From the NCBI RefSeq assembly GCF_003402475.1, contig NZ_BFAB01000007.1, positions 248,001 to 312,000 of the forward strand: a stretch of DNA of 64,000 nt, in the 5' to 3' direction. Below the pieces are notes generated by a model. It searched no databases. It was not told the DNA's origin and saw only the letters and a list, made by a program, of their open reading frames with translations. This stretch comes from Mycobacterium sp. MFM001. Lineage in GTDB: Bacteria; Actinomycetota; Actinomycetes; Mycobacteriales; Mycobacteriaceae. Position numbers and translations under genes: made by a program. Of the stretch, positions 18,411 to 28,407 are shown in pieces (within the stretch, counting starts at the first letter, position 1; each line of letters starts with the position of its first letter).

Positions 18411-19847
18411 TCAGCCTTTCACCACGCCCAGCGGCACCAGCCGGGCAACCGTGCGGCACAGACCCGCCTGTTCGGCGACGGCGACGACTTCGGAGACATC
18501 CTTGTAGGCCGAGGGCGCCTCCTCGACCAGCCCGCGCGCTGACGCGCCCCTGACCTGAATTCCCTGCTGTCGCTCGAGTTGGTCCCGCAGCGCCTTCGGG
18601 GTCACCGAGCGGGCCGCCTGGTGCCGGCTGAGCCGCCGGCCGGCGCCGTGACACGTCGAATGAAACGCGCCGCCGCCTGGTACCCCGGCCAGCACATACG
18701 ACGACGTCCCCATCGACCCGGGGATCAGCACCGGCTGACCCACGTCGGCCAAATCCGTTGGCAAATCAGGATGCCCGGGTGGCAACGCCCTGGTCGCACC
18801 CTTGCGGTGGACGCACAGCTCGCGGACCTGGCCGTCGACCTCGTGCCGCTCGATCCGGGCGAGGTTGTGCGAGATGTCATAGACCAACTCCAGCCCCTTG
18901 CCGGTGATGGACCGAAACACCTCGCTTGCCGACGATCCGAGGAGCTGTCGGTTGGCCCGCGCGTAATTGGCCGCGGCCGACATCGCCGCCAGGTAACGCC
19001 GGCCTTCGGCGGAATCGACTGGGGCACAAGCTAGTTGCCGGTCGGGAACCTGCAGGCCGTGTCGGCGCATGCTCTGGTCCATGCCTCGCACCTGGTCGGT
19101 GCAGATCTGGTGGCCAAGGCCCCGCGAGCCGCAGTGGATCATCACGCAGACCTGCCCGACGCGCAGCCCGAACGTCTTGGCGGCCGGCTCGTCGAACACC
19201 TCGGACACCGCTTGCACCTCCAGGAAGTGGTTCCCCGAGCCCAGGCTGCCGAGCTGGCGCATCCCGCGGGCGCGCGCCTGCTCACTGACCGCCGCGGGGT
19301 CGGCGTCGTCGAACGCGCCGCCGTCTTCGCAGCGCTCCACGTCCAGTCGAGAGCCCCCACGGTGCTCGACCACGTAGCGCGCACCGCGGCGCAGCACCTC
19401 GTCCAGTTCACCGCCGTTCACGCCCGACCACACAGCTCCCGGTCCGGCACCCCGCGGGATCCGCTTGCTCAATCCGTCCATCACCTTGCCGGCGACAGGG
19501 ACGAAGTCCGCCCGGTCGAGGTCGGCGGCCAGCAGCCGGACACCGCACGAGATGTCGAATCCCACTCCGCCCGGCGAGATCACGCCGCCGTCGCGCACAT
19601 CGGTGGCCGCCACACCACCGATCGGAAACCCGTATCCGAGATGGATGTCCGGCATCGCATACGACGCCTCGACGATGCCGGGAAGGGTCGCGACGTTCGC
19701 CACTTGCGCCAGCAGCGGGTCCAGGTTGGTCTCGGGCAGCAGCGATCGTGAGGCGAAGATCACCCCGGGCACCAACATGGCGCCGGATCGCTCGATGCGG
19801 AAGCGAAACGGTGTTTCCGCTGTCAGCGCCGACGGTGAGATCCGCAT
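18411..19847 (-). CDS. rtcB: RtcB-type RNA ligase
   Basis: A GTP- and Mn2+-dependent ligase joining 2',3'-cyclic phosphate (or 3'-phosphate) RNA ends to 5'-OH ends. The 478-residue protein keeps the metal ligands in [22 protein letters not shown] and [10 protein letters not shown], the SHNLAR segment, [12 protein letters not shown], and the catalytic guanylylated His in [14 protein letters not shown] 19847 is close to the conserved start ([13 protein letters not shown]). It is followed by the coupled archease gene, the standard repair pair, equivalent to Rv2631-Rv2630. Confidence 0.95.
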   Translation of the reverse strand: MRISPSALTAETPFRFRIERSGAMLVPGVIFASRSLLPETNLDPLLAQVANVATLPGIVEASYAMPDIHLGYGFPIGGVAATDVRDGGVISPGGVGFDISCGVRLLAADLDRADFVPVAGKVMDGLSKRIPRGAGPGAVWSGVNGGELDEVLRRGARYVVEHRGGSRLDVERCEDGGAFDDADPAAVSEQARARGMRQLGSLGSGNHFLEVQAVSEVFDEPAAKTFGLRVGQVCVMIHCGSRGLGHQICTDQVRGMDQSMRRHGLQVPDRQLACAPVDSAEGRRYLAAMSAAANYARANRQLLGSSASEVFRSITGKGLELVYDISHNLARIERHEVDGQVRELCVHRKGATRALPPGHPDLPTDLADVGQPVLIPGSMGTSSYVLAGVPGGGAFHSTCHGAGRRLSRHQAARSVTPKALRDQLERQQGIQVRGASARGLVEEAPSAYKDVSEVVAVAEQAGLCRTVARLVPLGVVKG

Positions 19848-19901
19848 ATCACCATCGTGCGCTATGTGGCTTTCGCGCCAGCGGAAAAGGGGTAACTAGC
19901 G

Positions 19902-20816
19902 GTGATGACCCCGATGCAGCTGGCCGCCCTGCTCGCGTTGGCTTCGGCGCTGTGCGTGGCGATTGGCGACGTAGTCCAGCAGCGGGCGGCGCACCGGGTC
20001 ACCGACAAACCGGTCGGCCACCTCGAATTGCTGGCGAAGTTGCTGCGCGACGGACGGTGGTGGTTGGGCGCCCTGGTGCTGATCGCGAGCATCGGATTGC
20101 AGGCGGCTGCGCTGGGCGCGGGTTCGGTGTTGCTGGTACAGCCGTTGCTGACGTGTTCGCTGCTGTTCGCGCTGCCGATCAACGCGCGACTGTCGCAGCG
20201 CGCGGTGACCGGCCAGGAGTGGGTCTGGGCCGGCTTGCTGACCGCTGCGGTGGCGGTGATCGTCACTGTCGGCCACCCGCAGGCGGGTCGTACCGGCGCA
20301 TCGCTGCACACCTGGGCCGCTGTGGTCGTGGCGTTGGGACCGCTGCTGGCTGGATGCGTGGTGTTCGGCCGCATTCGGGGTGGCGCGGTGGCCGCGGTGT
20401 TGTTCGCCTTCGTGTCGGGCTCGCTGTGGGGGGTTTTCGCGGTGATCACCAAGGAGGTTGTCGCCCGGCTCGGCGACGGTGGATGGGCGGTGGTCCGGAC
20501 ACCGGAGCTCTACGCCTGCCTGCTGGCCGTGCTCGGGGGCCTGGTGTGGAGCCAGTCGGCGTTTCGGGCCGGGCCGCTGACCGCGTCGATGCCGACGCTG
20601 CAGGTGTCCCAGCCGGTCGTAGGGGCAGTACTGGGTGTCGTCGTTCTCGGCGAAACGCTGGACACCGGTCGCGTCGGGATGGTCGGTCTGGTGGTGGCAG
20701 CACTGGCGATGACGACGGCCATCGTCCAGCTGGCGCGCGTGGAGGCTATCGCCGCGCGGTTGGGCGCCGAGGAGAAAACCCGACGACGCGGCGTGCTAAC
20801 GCGATTGGCTCGCTAA
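19902..20816 (+). CDS. DMT/EamA-family permease
   Basis: A 304-residue membrane protein with about ten hydrophobic helices in two repeats. The N-terminal repeat begins ALLALASALCVAIGDVVQQRAAHRVT, and the second half contains ASMPTLQVSQPVVGAVLGVVVLGETL, typical of DMT exporters. Start may be GTG 19902 or the adjacent ATG 19905. It is divergent from rtcB. The end overlaps the end of the convergent MmpL gene by about 20 bp. Substrate unknown. Confidence 0.88.
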   Translation: MMTPMQLAALLALASALCVAIGDVVQQRAAHRVTDKPVGHLELLAKLLRDGRWWLGALVLIASIGLQAAALGAGSVLLVQPLLTCSLLFALPINARLSQRAVTGQEWVWAGLLTAAVAVIVTVGHPQAGRTGASLHTWAAVVVALGPLLAGCVVFGRIRGGAVAAVLFAFVSGSLWGVFAVITKEVVARLGDGGWAVVRTPELYACLLAVLGGLVWSQSAFRAGPLTASMPTLQVSQPVVGAVLGVVVLGETLDTGRVGMVGLVVAALAMTTAIVQLARVEAIAARLGAEEKTRRRGVLTRLAR

Positions 20817-23114
20817 CCGCGGCGGCGACGCCTCGGCCGTCCAGTGCCGGCGTCCGACCGCGGCGGCGGCGGCTTCACCGGGCGCGAACCGTTCGTGCAG
20901 CCATGCCAACGGTTTTGGCGCCCACCAACTCCACGGGCCGAACAGGTGCATGAAGGCCGGAACCAGCACCATGCGCACGAGGGTGGCGTCGGCCAGTACT
21001 GCAAGGGTCAGCCCAAGCCCGAGCATTCGGATTAACGACACATGTGCCGGAATCAGGGCGGCGAACGAAATCGACATCACCAGCGCGGCCGCGGTGACCA
21101 CCCGCGCGATGCCGGATATGCCCAGGGCCGTGCTCTCGTCGTTGGCGGCGCGCGCCTCGGCTGAGCTCGGTGGCAATTCGCGGGCGGCTCCGGATGCCAG
21201 CCAGTACTCCCGGATGCGCGAGACCAAAAACACCTCGTAGTCCATGGACAGCCCAAAAGCTATGCAGAACAACAACACCGGGATGTTGGCATTCAATGTT
21301 CCGGTGGGGGTGGTGCCCAGCGCGCTCAGATGACCGTCCTGGAAGATCCACACCATGGCGCCGAATGCGGCGGTCAGCGACAACACGTTGCACACCAGCG
21401 CCTCTAGCGGCAGCACCGCGCTGCCGGTGAGCAAGAACAATAATGCGAAGGTGATGACGGCGATCAGCAACAGCACGGCCGGCAGCCGTTTGGTGAGCGC
21501 GTCGACGCTGTCGCGGTTGGTTTGTGCCAGCCCGGCGATCTGCACCGACCGTCCTGCCGGTCCGGCGACCTGGTGCAACCGGTCGAGCTGTGAGTTGGAG
21601 GCTTGGGAGAAAAGCGGCGCGGTGCTGGCCACGGTCAAAAACGCGCTGCCGTGGGCGATTCCGGTCGGCGCCGCGGGCGGGCCCACCCGGCGCCCGGCCA
21701 CGAATGTCGCGGTTGGGGCGGTCACCGCCGACACGTCAGGCACTCGCGACAGCTCGGCGCCGTAGCGATCCAGGTCGGCGGGGCTGACCCCACGGGCGTC
21801 GGGGACGACAACGAACACCGACGTGCCCAGGTCGTCGGCGAAATTGTTCTCCAGCATGTCGGCCACTTGACGCGACGACGCCGACGGGGGCAGCACGCGT
21901 TCGTCGGGAAAACCCCAGCGCACCCCCAAGAACGGGAGTCCGAGCAACAGCAGCACCGCGATCACGCTCAGCCCGACCGGGACCGCGTGGCGCGACACGA
22001 ATTTGGTTGAGCGATACCAAAACATCGGGTTTGCCGGTTTGCGCGCATAGTCGGGTCGCGAGGGAAGCAGTCGCCGCGCCAGCGGGCGCACGTCCAGCGC
22101 GTCCAGTCGCGGACCCAGCAGCATGATGATCGCCGGGGTCACGACGACAGATGCCAGGGCCACGATGACGGCGGTCGCGACCACGGTGTAGCCGGCCGAT
22201 TTCAAGAAATACATCGGAAATAGCAGCAACACCGCCATCGACAACGCGACCGTGGTCGCTGAGAACAGCACGGTACGGCCGGCGGTGGCCATGGTCCGAA
22301 ACAGTGCCTGCTCACGGCCGCCGGCCTGGACCAGCTCCTGGCGGTAGCGGCTGATGATCAGCAAGGTGTAGTCGATCGCCAGGGCGAGACCCATCGCGAT
22401 GCTTAGGTCCAGTGCATACGTCGACACATCGGTGGCGAAGCTGATGAGCCGCAACACCGACATGGTGCCGAGAATCGCCAGTGCCCCCAAGGCAATTGGC
22501 AACGCTGCGGCCACCAGACCGCCGAACACCCAGACCAGCACCGCGAAGCTCAGCGGAATCGCGATCGCCTCCATCATCAGCAAGTCGCGCGCGTTCTGCT
22601 GGTTCACCTCGGCATACGCCACCGCCATCCCACCGGCACGCACAGTGACGCCGTCGCGGTCATGCACCAGTTGCGCCGACAGCGTTTTGGCGTACTTCTG
22701 CGCGTCGTTCTCCCCGCCCTTGAGGTTGGCCACGATCAGTCCGGACTTGTTGTCCTTGCTGACCAACCTGGCGGCTGCCTGGGGCGGCGACGTCCACGCC
22801 GACGACACGTTGAGCACCCACGGCGAGCGTGCCAAGTGGTCGACGATGTCGGTGCCGACTCGACGCGCCTGATCGCTGCGGACGCCGGCCGGCGCGGTGA
22901 TCACGATCATCATCTTCTGGTCGGTTTGGTCGAACTTGTCCCGCAGCAGCTCGGTCGCCCGCGACGACTCAGCCGTCGGGTCCTGAAAACCGCCGGCCGA
23001 CAAGCTGTTGACCACCGGGACGCCGAACACGGCCGCCGCCAGCACCGCCAAAATGGCGACCGTGATGATGCGCCGCGGCGCCGCGATGGCCAGTCGGGTG
23101 ATTGCGTGCAGCAT
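20796..23114 (-). CDS. MmpL-family RND transporter (MmpL13-like)
   Basis: A 772-residue RND permease of the mycobacterial membrane protein large class, driven by proton motive force and usually exporting lipids. Two MMPL repeats are seen. Repeat 1 includes IAMGLALAIDYTLLIISRYRQEL and repeat 2 includes IAFGLSMDYEVFLVSRIREYW; these segments carry the Asp-Tyr pairs for proton relay. Each repeat has a periplasmic loop (about residues 40-180 and 400-520). It lacks the long cytosolic C-terminus of MmpL3/MmpL11. Length and sequence best recall MmpL13, which in M. tuberculosis is split into mmpL13a and mmpL13b; here the frame is intact. Confidence 0.92.
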   Translation of the reverse strand: MLHAITRLAIAAPRRIITVAILAVLAAAVFGVPVVNSLSAGGFQDPTAESSRATELLRDKFDQTDQKMMIVITAPAGVRSDQARRVGTDIVDHLARSPWVLNVSSAWTSPPQAAARLVSKDNKSGLIVANLKGGENDAQKYAKTLSAQLVHDRDGVTVRAGGMAVAYAEVNQQNARDLLMMEAIAIPLSFAVLVWVFGGLVAAALPIALGALAILGTMSVLRLISFATDVSTYALDLSIAMGLALAIDYTLLIISRYRQELVQAGGREQALFRTMATAGRTVLFSATTVALSMAVLLLFPMYFLKSAGYTVVATAVIVALASVVVTPAIIMLLGPRLDALDVRPLARRLLPSRPDYARKPANPMFWYRSTKFVSRHAVPVGLSVIAVLLLLGLPFLGVRWGFPDERVLPPSASSRQVADMLENNFADDLGTSVFVVVPDARGVSPADLDRYGAELSRVPDVSAVTAPTATFVAGRRVGPPAAPTGIAHGSAFLTVASTAPLFSQASNSQLDRLHQVAGPAGRSVQIAGLAQTNRDSVDALTKRLPAVLLLIAVITFALLFLLTGSAVLPLEALVCNVLSLTAAFGAMVWIFQDGHLSALGTTPTGTLNANIPVLLFCIAFGLSMDYEVFLVSRIREYWLASGAARELPPSSAEARAANDESTALGISGIARVVTAAALVMSISFAALIPAHVSLIRMLGLGLTLAVLADATLVRMVLVPAFMHLFGPWSWWAPKPLAWLHERFAPGEAAAAAVGRRHWTAEASPPRLASQSR

Positions 23115-23269
23115 CTCGGCGTCCTCCCGCAGTCGATTTCCCGGCCCTTACCGCTATACCCGATCCGGGCTGGCTGACCACAGCCGCCGTCATCGTGGTT
23201 GGCCGCGCGGCTCGATGGGTAAGCAGAACCGAAGCTGCACCCAGGTCTCGACAAATAAAAACCACATGG

Positions 23270-24514
23270 ATGCCGATGAACAACATAGACGAAACCATCA
23301 GAATCCGATTTGCCAACGACGACGACTTGCAGGCGGTTTACGAAAGCCAGGCCCGGGTCTACGGAAATTCGGTGGAGCCTCGCGATATCGAGGCCTGGAA
23401 ACGCAAGGTCAATCCCGAAGACATTCTGGTTGCCGAGGATATCTCCGATCCGCAAAACCCATTCCTCGTCGGTACCTCGCTTTACTACCGGCTGCAGATC
23501 ACCGTGCCAGGCGGCACCAGCCTCGAAGCGGCCTGGCTGGCCATGATCACCGTCGCGGCGACGCATCAAAGACGAGGGATTTGGCAGCAGATCAGCGTGC
23601 AGGGCTTCGGAATACTCCAAGAGCGTGGTTATCCGATCCTGTGCGGCGTTCCGACTCGGCCGCCGGTGTACGAAATCCTGGGCGCCGGCGTGGCGAGTTA
23701 TGCCCGGACGTACCAGATCGATCCGCATTCTGCGAAACTGCGATCCGCGCCCAGCCGAAATCCGGCCCGGGAGGTGCTGGCGGCCCAGGCGGAAAGCCAC
23801 TTACCTCCGATTTATGACCGGTGGTTTGCCAAAACACCCGGCGCGTTGAGTCGGGACAGTTCGTGGTGGGGCGATTTTTTGGAAGACCGATTGACCCAGC
23901 GCGACAATGGCTCGCCGCTCAATTTCGTCATCCATCCAGACGGATTTCTGACCTACCGAGTGATCGGCGCGCCGGCCCATGCGTTTCGGCCGCCTTTCGG
24001 AAAAGTGGTCATCCAAGACTTCTGCGCGGTCACGGACCGAGCGCATACCGAGCTGCTTGCGACGTTGTCGGGCTTGGAGATGTTCGACAGCATCGAGATC
24101 GAGGTCCCGGTCGACGATCCGCTTCCGCTCAAATTCCAAGACCAGGCCGCCGCCCAAACGACCTGCCTGGGAGATTTTTTGTGGGTGCGGATCATGAACG
24201 TGCCCGAAGCGCTGGGGGCGCGCGTGTACTCCGCGGATGTCGACGTCGTCCTGGATGTCACGGATCCGCTCGGCGTCGCCGGGGGACAATTCCTGCTGCA
24301 GACTCGCGACGGCGTCGGGAAATGCGTGCCACACGAAGGCTCCGCGGACATCCAAATCGGGCTGGGCGAACTGGGAACCATCTATATGGGGGCGCACCGG
24401 GCGCTGGAACTGCACCGGGCGAACCGCATCACCGAACTGAATGCCGGTGCGCTGCACGACCTTGACGCCGCCTTTTGTACCGAACGTGCACCGTATTGCG
24501 GCACGCTTTTTTGA
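23270..24514 (+). CDS. Eis-like GNAT acetyltransferase paralogue
   Basis: A 414-residue protein with the three-part Eis architecture: N-terminal GNAT with THQRRGIWQQIS (acetyl-CoA loop, about 98-109), a second GNAT-like region, and an SCP2-like C-terminal domain (QIGLGELGTIYMGAHRALELHRANRI) ending in Phe. In M. tuberculosis Eis the terminal carboxylate and Tyr126 act in catalysis. The terminal Phe is kept here, but the Tyr in the GYG motif is replaced by Ala (GAG, residue 139). Start ATG 23270 or ATG 23276. It is divergent from the mmpL gene and has somewhat higher AT content than its neighbours. Confidence 0.85.
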   Translation: MPMNNIDETIRIRFANDDDLQAVYESQARVYGNSVEPRDIEAWKRKVNPEDILVAEDISDPQNPFLVGTSLYYRLQITVPGGTSLEAAWLAMITVAATHQRRGIWQQISVQGFGILQERGYPILCGVPTRPPVYEILGAGVASYARTYQIDPHSAKLRSAPSRNPAREVLAAQAESHLPPIYDRWFAKTPGALSRDSSWWGDFLEDRLTQRDNGSPLNFVIHPDGFLTYRVIGAPAHAFRPPFGKVVIQDFCAVTDRAHTELLATLSGLEMFDSIEIEVPVDDPLPLKFQDQAAAQTTCLGDFLWVRIMNVPEALGARVYSADVDVVLDVTDPLGVAGGQFLLQTRDGVGKCVPHEGSADIQIGLGELGTIYMGAHRALELHRANRITELNAGALHDLDAAFCTERAPYCGTLF

Positions 24515-24518
24515 TGCG

Positions 24519-25163
24519 CTACCCGCTCAGTGCCGGCCGCTCGTAGTGCGCGGGGTGCCGGGAGATGACGTGCCGGGCGATGTGGACGGCGTGGTCGGAG
24601 AAGCGCTCGTACAAGCAGCCCAGTAGGGCGACGTCGACGCCGGTCCGTCCCTTGTCGATCAGCGCGATCAGCAGTCGGCGGTGGAGTTCCTTCATGACGC
24701 CGTGGTCGTGAAGTGCGTGCACCGGTGTTCGTGGCTCGCCGGACAGCAGCGCTTCCTGAGCTGTACGAGCCTGTGCCGCCGCCAACGAACCCATATCGGC
24801 TACCGGCCCGCTCACCTGGTCGGCCACCGCATGACCCGGGTGGCGGCGACGCGCGATCTCGGCAACTCGCACCGCCAGTTCGCCCATGCGTTCCGCGTCG
24901 GCGGTGATGTGAAGCGCGCTGACCACCGAGCGCAGGTCGGCAGCCATCCGCGCTTGCGACGTCAACAAGAGGAACGCGGTTTCTTCTGCACTCGAACCCA
25001 TCGCCGAAATGTCCTCGTGCCTACGGATGACACCGTCGGCTACCCCAATGTCGGCCTGTAGCAAGGCAAACGTGGCATCGTCCATCGCCTGCCCGGCCAT
25101 CACACACATCTGTGCGAGTTGTGCGGTAAGCCCCGATAACTCGTACTGAAATCGGCTTCTCAT
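24519..25163 (-). CDS. PhoU-family phosphate-signalling regulator
   Basis: A 214-residue all-helical protein with two PhoU repeats (FQYELSGLTAQLAQMCVMAGQAMDDAT and LLIALIDKGRTGVDVALLGCLYERFSDHAVHIARHVI), the second with the E/D-rich metal-binding pattern. PhoU-type proteins (PhoY1/PhoY2 in mycobacteria) damp PhoR/SenX3 signalling when phosphate is plentiful and influence persistence. ATG 25163. No pst genes are adjacent, so this is a stand-alone copy. It is convergent with the Eis-like gene, with 4 bp between them. Confidence 0.92.
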   Translation of the reverse strand: MRSRFQYELSGLTAQLAQMCVMAGQAMDDATFALLQADIGVADGVIRRHEDISAMGSSAEETAFLLLTSQARMAADLRSVVSALHITADAERMGELAVRVAEIARRRHPGHAVADQVSGPVADMGSLAAAQARTAQEALLSGEPRTPVHALHDHGVMKELHRRLLIALIDKGRTGVDVALLGCLYERFSDHAVHIARHVISRHPAHYERPALSG

Positions 25164-25314
25164 GCCTATGAATCAGCCTGGGGTACAAGGGTTAAACCCT
25201 TCGCCGCGGTTTGTTACCGAACTGGGATGGAACCGCTTTGATGCGCGCAACACCATGGGAAGCCCAAATGGCCTCCGGTTATTGAACTTTCGTGACGGCT
25301 AGGCCAACCGGGTA

Positions 25315-25342
25315 TGGCGCACCGTCGCATCGAGGTGCGCCA
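25315..25342 (-). terminator. Stem-loop after the cutinase gene
   Basis: Perfect 9-bp inverted repeat TGGCGCACC (25315-25323) and GGTGCGCCA (25334-25342) with a 10-nt loop, placed 14 bp beyond the cutinase stop. There is no U tract. The remaining bases to the PhoU start (25164-25314) hold no recognisable gene. Confidence 0.55.
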
Positions 25343-25356
25343 CACCATCCGTCGAC

Positions 25357-26127
25357 TTACTCGCCGAAGCCTCCGCCCGGCGTGTTGCCCGGCGCCAGCC
25401 CGGCCGAATTCCCGCCGAGGCGACTGGCGGCGAATGCCGCCCCCTGGTCGATGATTGCGCTGTCCTCGGCGTAGGCGTCGTGCGCGGCGAAATTCATCCC
25501 GTCAGAGCAGACCGGGTCCTCGGGCGCGCAGACCTTGATGGTCTTGCCCTGATAGGCGGGCCCGATGACGACCGGCGGCTCGCCGAGGAAGTTCATCGCC
25601 CGGACGTTGGGCATCCCGAACAGCACGACGGCCGCGACGTGGTCAGCGATGCTGGGGTCCAGCGGTTTCGGGACCGTCGCGGGGTCGATGCCGTCCGGCA
25701 CTGCGGGAGAGGTGACGAAGCCCGTCACGGCCGCACCCTGGGAGTAACCGCCGAGCACCATCTTGGTGTTAGGGCAGTTCTGCGCCGTGGAGACGACGTG
25801 AGCCCCTTCGTCGCGAATACCGTCCAGGCCGGTCTCCCACTGCTCGGTGGCCGGGTAGTTGACCGGGTAGACGTCGAATGACCTTGGGCCGACACGGCTG
25901 TGCAGGTCGTCGACGAATGCCTGTCCGGTGGGGCCCACGCCGGGCTCTTCGCCCGTACCGCGGGCAAAGACCACCTGCACGTCGGGGCACGGTTGGGCGG
26001 AAGCGGATGGAGCGGCCGCAAGGCCGGCGAGGTAGCAGGCGCCGAGTCCTCCCGCGGCGACTGCCGCGGGAGCAAGGTAACGAATGAGGTTGTGATGTGC
26101 GATCATGCCGCTTAGGTGCCCATGCAT
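25357..26127 (-). CDS. Secreted cutinase/Culp-family esterase
   Basis: A serine esterase of 256 residues from ATG 26127. The signal peptide (LAPAAVAAGGLGACYLAGLAAAPSASA) would be cleaved before QPCPDV. Cutinase motifs: VVFARGTGEEPGVGPTGQAFVDDL, nucleophile GGYSQGAAV, Cys-flanked CAPEDPVCSDG with the catalytic Asp, and a late His in FAAHDAYAED. Mycobacterial Culps hydrolyse lipids or esters at the cell surface. GGGGA just upstream favours ATG 26127; ATG 26106 is possible. Divergent from the antigen-85 paralogue. Confidence 0.93.
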   Translation of the reverse strand: MHGHLSGMIAHHNLIRYLAPAAVAAGGLGACYLAGLAAAPSASAQPCPDVQVVFARGTGEEPGVGPTGQAFVDDLHSRVGPRSFDVYPVNYPATEQWETGLDGIRDEGAHVVSTAQNCPNTKMVLGGYSQGAAVTGFVTSPAVPDGIDPATVPKPLDPSIADHVAAVVLFGMPNVRAMNFLGEPPVVIGPAYQGKTIKVCAPEDPVCSDGMNFAAHDAYAEDSAIIDQGAAFAASRLGGNSAGLAPGNTPGGGFGE

Positions 26128-26372
26128 GCGCGTCCCCAAACAGAGTTTTTTTGGCAATTTATTGAGGGCTTGAGTCCGGGTCGGGCGCGCCACGGTTGAC
26201 GCGTCACCCCACGCCGTCCTTGCGCCCCGGTGCGCGTCATCTGGCGGCGATTCATCCGGCGGTAGAAACGCGGCTGCTCTGGGTACTCCGAGAACCTCTG
26301 GCTCGCTGGATTCGAAAGCGGGCGGAAAAAGGGTGGCCGGGCGGCCGAGATCGCAATTGGGAATCCCCCTGA

Positions 26373-27332
<960 letters not shown>

Positions 27333-27357
27333 CGCCGGATCTGTAAAGCCTTGGCCG

Positions 27358-27795
27358 CTAAACGGTTTCGCCCTTGATGCCCAACGCGGCCTCGGTCGTC
27401 GGGTACATCGGCAGGAGCCAGCGCAGCCCACACGCCGCCACGATTCGCGCGACGATCGGGTCCTGGCTGACCAAGCACAGGGTCAGGCCGCGGCGCCGGC
27501 ACCGTTCGGCCTCGCGCGCCAGCGCCGCGTAGGCGCAGCAGCCCATGAAGTCGAGGTCGCGAACGTCGACCACGACCCGACCGGGTACGGCCGCGATCGC
27601 AGCCATCTCGGCCAGCAGATATCTCCAGTCACGTTCGTTACTTGCATCTACTTCACCCGCGACGGAGATGATCACCGCCCTGCCGCGTTGCGACGTGGTG
27701 GCACTCAGCGCGCCGAGCGGCGCAGCGCGTTCGGAATTGGGCCGCGGGTTCGAATCAGCCCGCGAACGAGAAACTTTGATTGTTGCAGAGGCCAT
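27358..27795 (-). CDS. STAS-domain anti-sigma-factor antagonist-like protein
   Basis: A 145-residue cytosolic protein. After a 35-residue basic, disordered N-terminus comes a STAS fold (AVIISVAGEVDASNERDWRYLLAEM ... VVVDVRDLDFMGCCAYAALAREAERC). The usual phosphorylated Ser/Thr site (DxSG in SpoIIAA) corresponds to LDFMGCCA, where no Ser is obvious, so classical phospho-switching is doubtful. AGGAG lies upstream of ATG 27795. A 20-bp palindrome sits 72-91 bp upstream. Confidence 0.85.
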   Translation of the reverse strand: MASATIKVSRSRADSNPRPNSERAAPLGALSATTSQRGRAVIISVAGEVDASNERDWRYLLAEMAAIAAVPGRVVVDVRDLDFMGCCAYAALAREAERCRRRGLTLCLVSQDPIVARIVAACGLRWLLPMYPTTEAALGIKGETV

Positions 27796-27866
27796 AACGC
27801 ACTCCTATCGTGCGCGCCCCCGTGGGCGCCTTCGATGGATGCTGACCCTACGTTTCTGAAGACAGC

Positions 27867-27886
27867 GGGTTACTCCTTAGTAACCC
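27867..27886 (-). promoter_or_regulatory. Palindromic candidate operator upstream of the STAS gene
   Basis: GGGTTACT-CCTT-AGTAACCC is a perfect 8-bp inverted repeat with a 4-bp centre. It lies between the small gene at 27949-28212 and the STAS gene. A terminator of the former or an operator of the latter are both possible; the position 72 bp before the ATG favours regulation. Confidence 0.4.
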
Positions 27887-27948
27887 CGATTGGTCACAAT
27901 GTCCAGGCTTTATGAGAATTGGCTGCAGAAATGCAACAGTCGGCGGGG

Positions 27949-28212
27949 CTATGGATGGTGAGTGGGCGCCGTGATGCTGCCGATCGGCGGAGCGCCCTGC
28001 CGCGCTTTCCTCAGCAGGTAGCCGTAGCCGTTGGCGCGCAGACTGCACCTCAGCGAGATAGGCGCTTTGTGATCCGACAACCATTCGGTGATTGCCGGCC
28101 ACTGTTTAGCGACAGGCTGACGGTCGACGTGCAGTAGTCGGAGCAATTCCGGGGCCGTCGCCGGCTCCATCAGGTCGGTAGTGCCACCGTCTGTCGCAGA
28201 CGCCGTTCCCAT
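27949..28212 (-). CDS. Small hypothetical protein
   Basis: An 87-residue reading frame from ATG 28212, preceded by GAGAGG at suitable spacing. It has no signal peptide or membrane segment. The sequence (ELLRLLHVDRQPVAKQWPAITEWLSDH, then SLRANGYGYLLRKARQGAPP) looks like an ordinary soluble helical protein, but I recognise no family. Same strand as the STAS gene 153 bp downstream. If this frame is not real, 27796-28407 is a 612-bp gene-free stretch. Confidence 0.5.
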   Translation of the reverse strand: MGTASATDGGTTDLMEPATAPELLRLLHVDRQPVAKQWPAITEWLSDHKAPISLRCSLRANGYGYLLRKARQGAPPIGSITAPTHHP

Positions 28213-28407
28213 CGCCGTACCTCTCGGTCAACCGGAAGCGGTGCATTCCCGGCCGGGCGTTAGCCAACTGCGCACGGTTTTACCGCGGGCGCAGTTACGT
28301 CCATGTTCGCCGTCTACCCTCAATTGAACAGCACCAAACAGACTTTCGCGGATTTTCGGCGAATTTCTTCGGGGATTCCTCGCGCCCAGCCGACGGGCGC
28401 CCGGTGG

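Noticed and set aside
27735..27765. T-arm-like GGGTTCGAATC suggesting a tRNA
   Set aside because: It lies inside the STAS coding region. The flanking bases do not form a 5-bp T stem with a 7-nt loop, and no acceptor or anticodon arm can be built.
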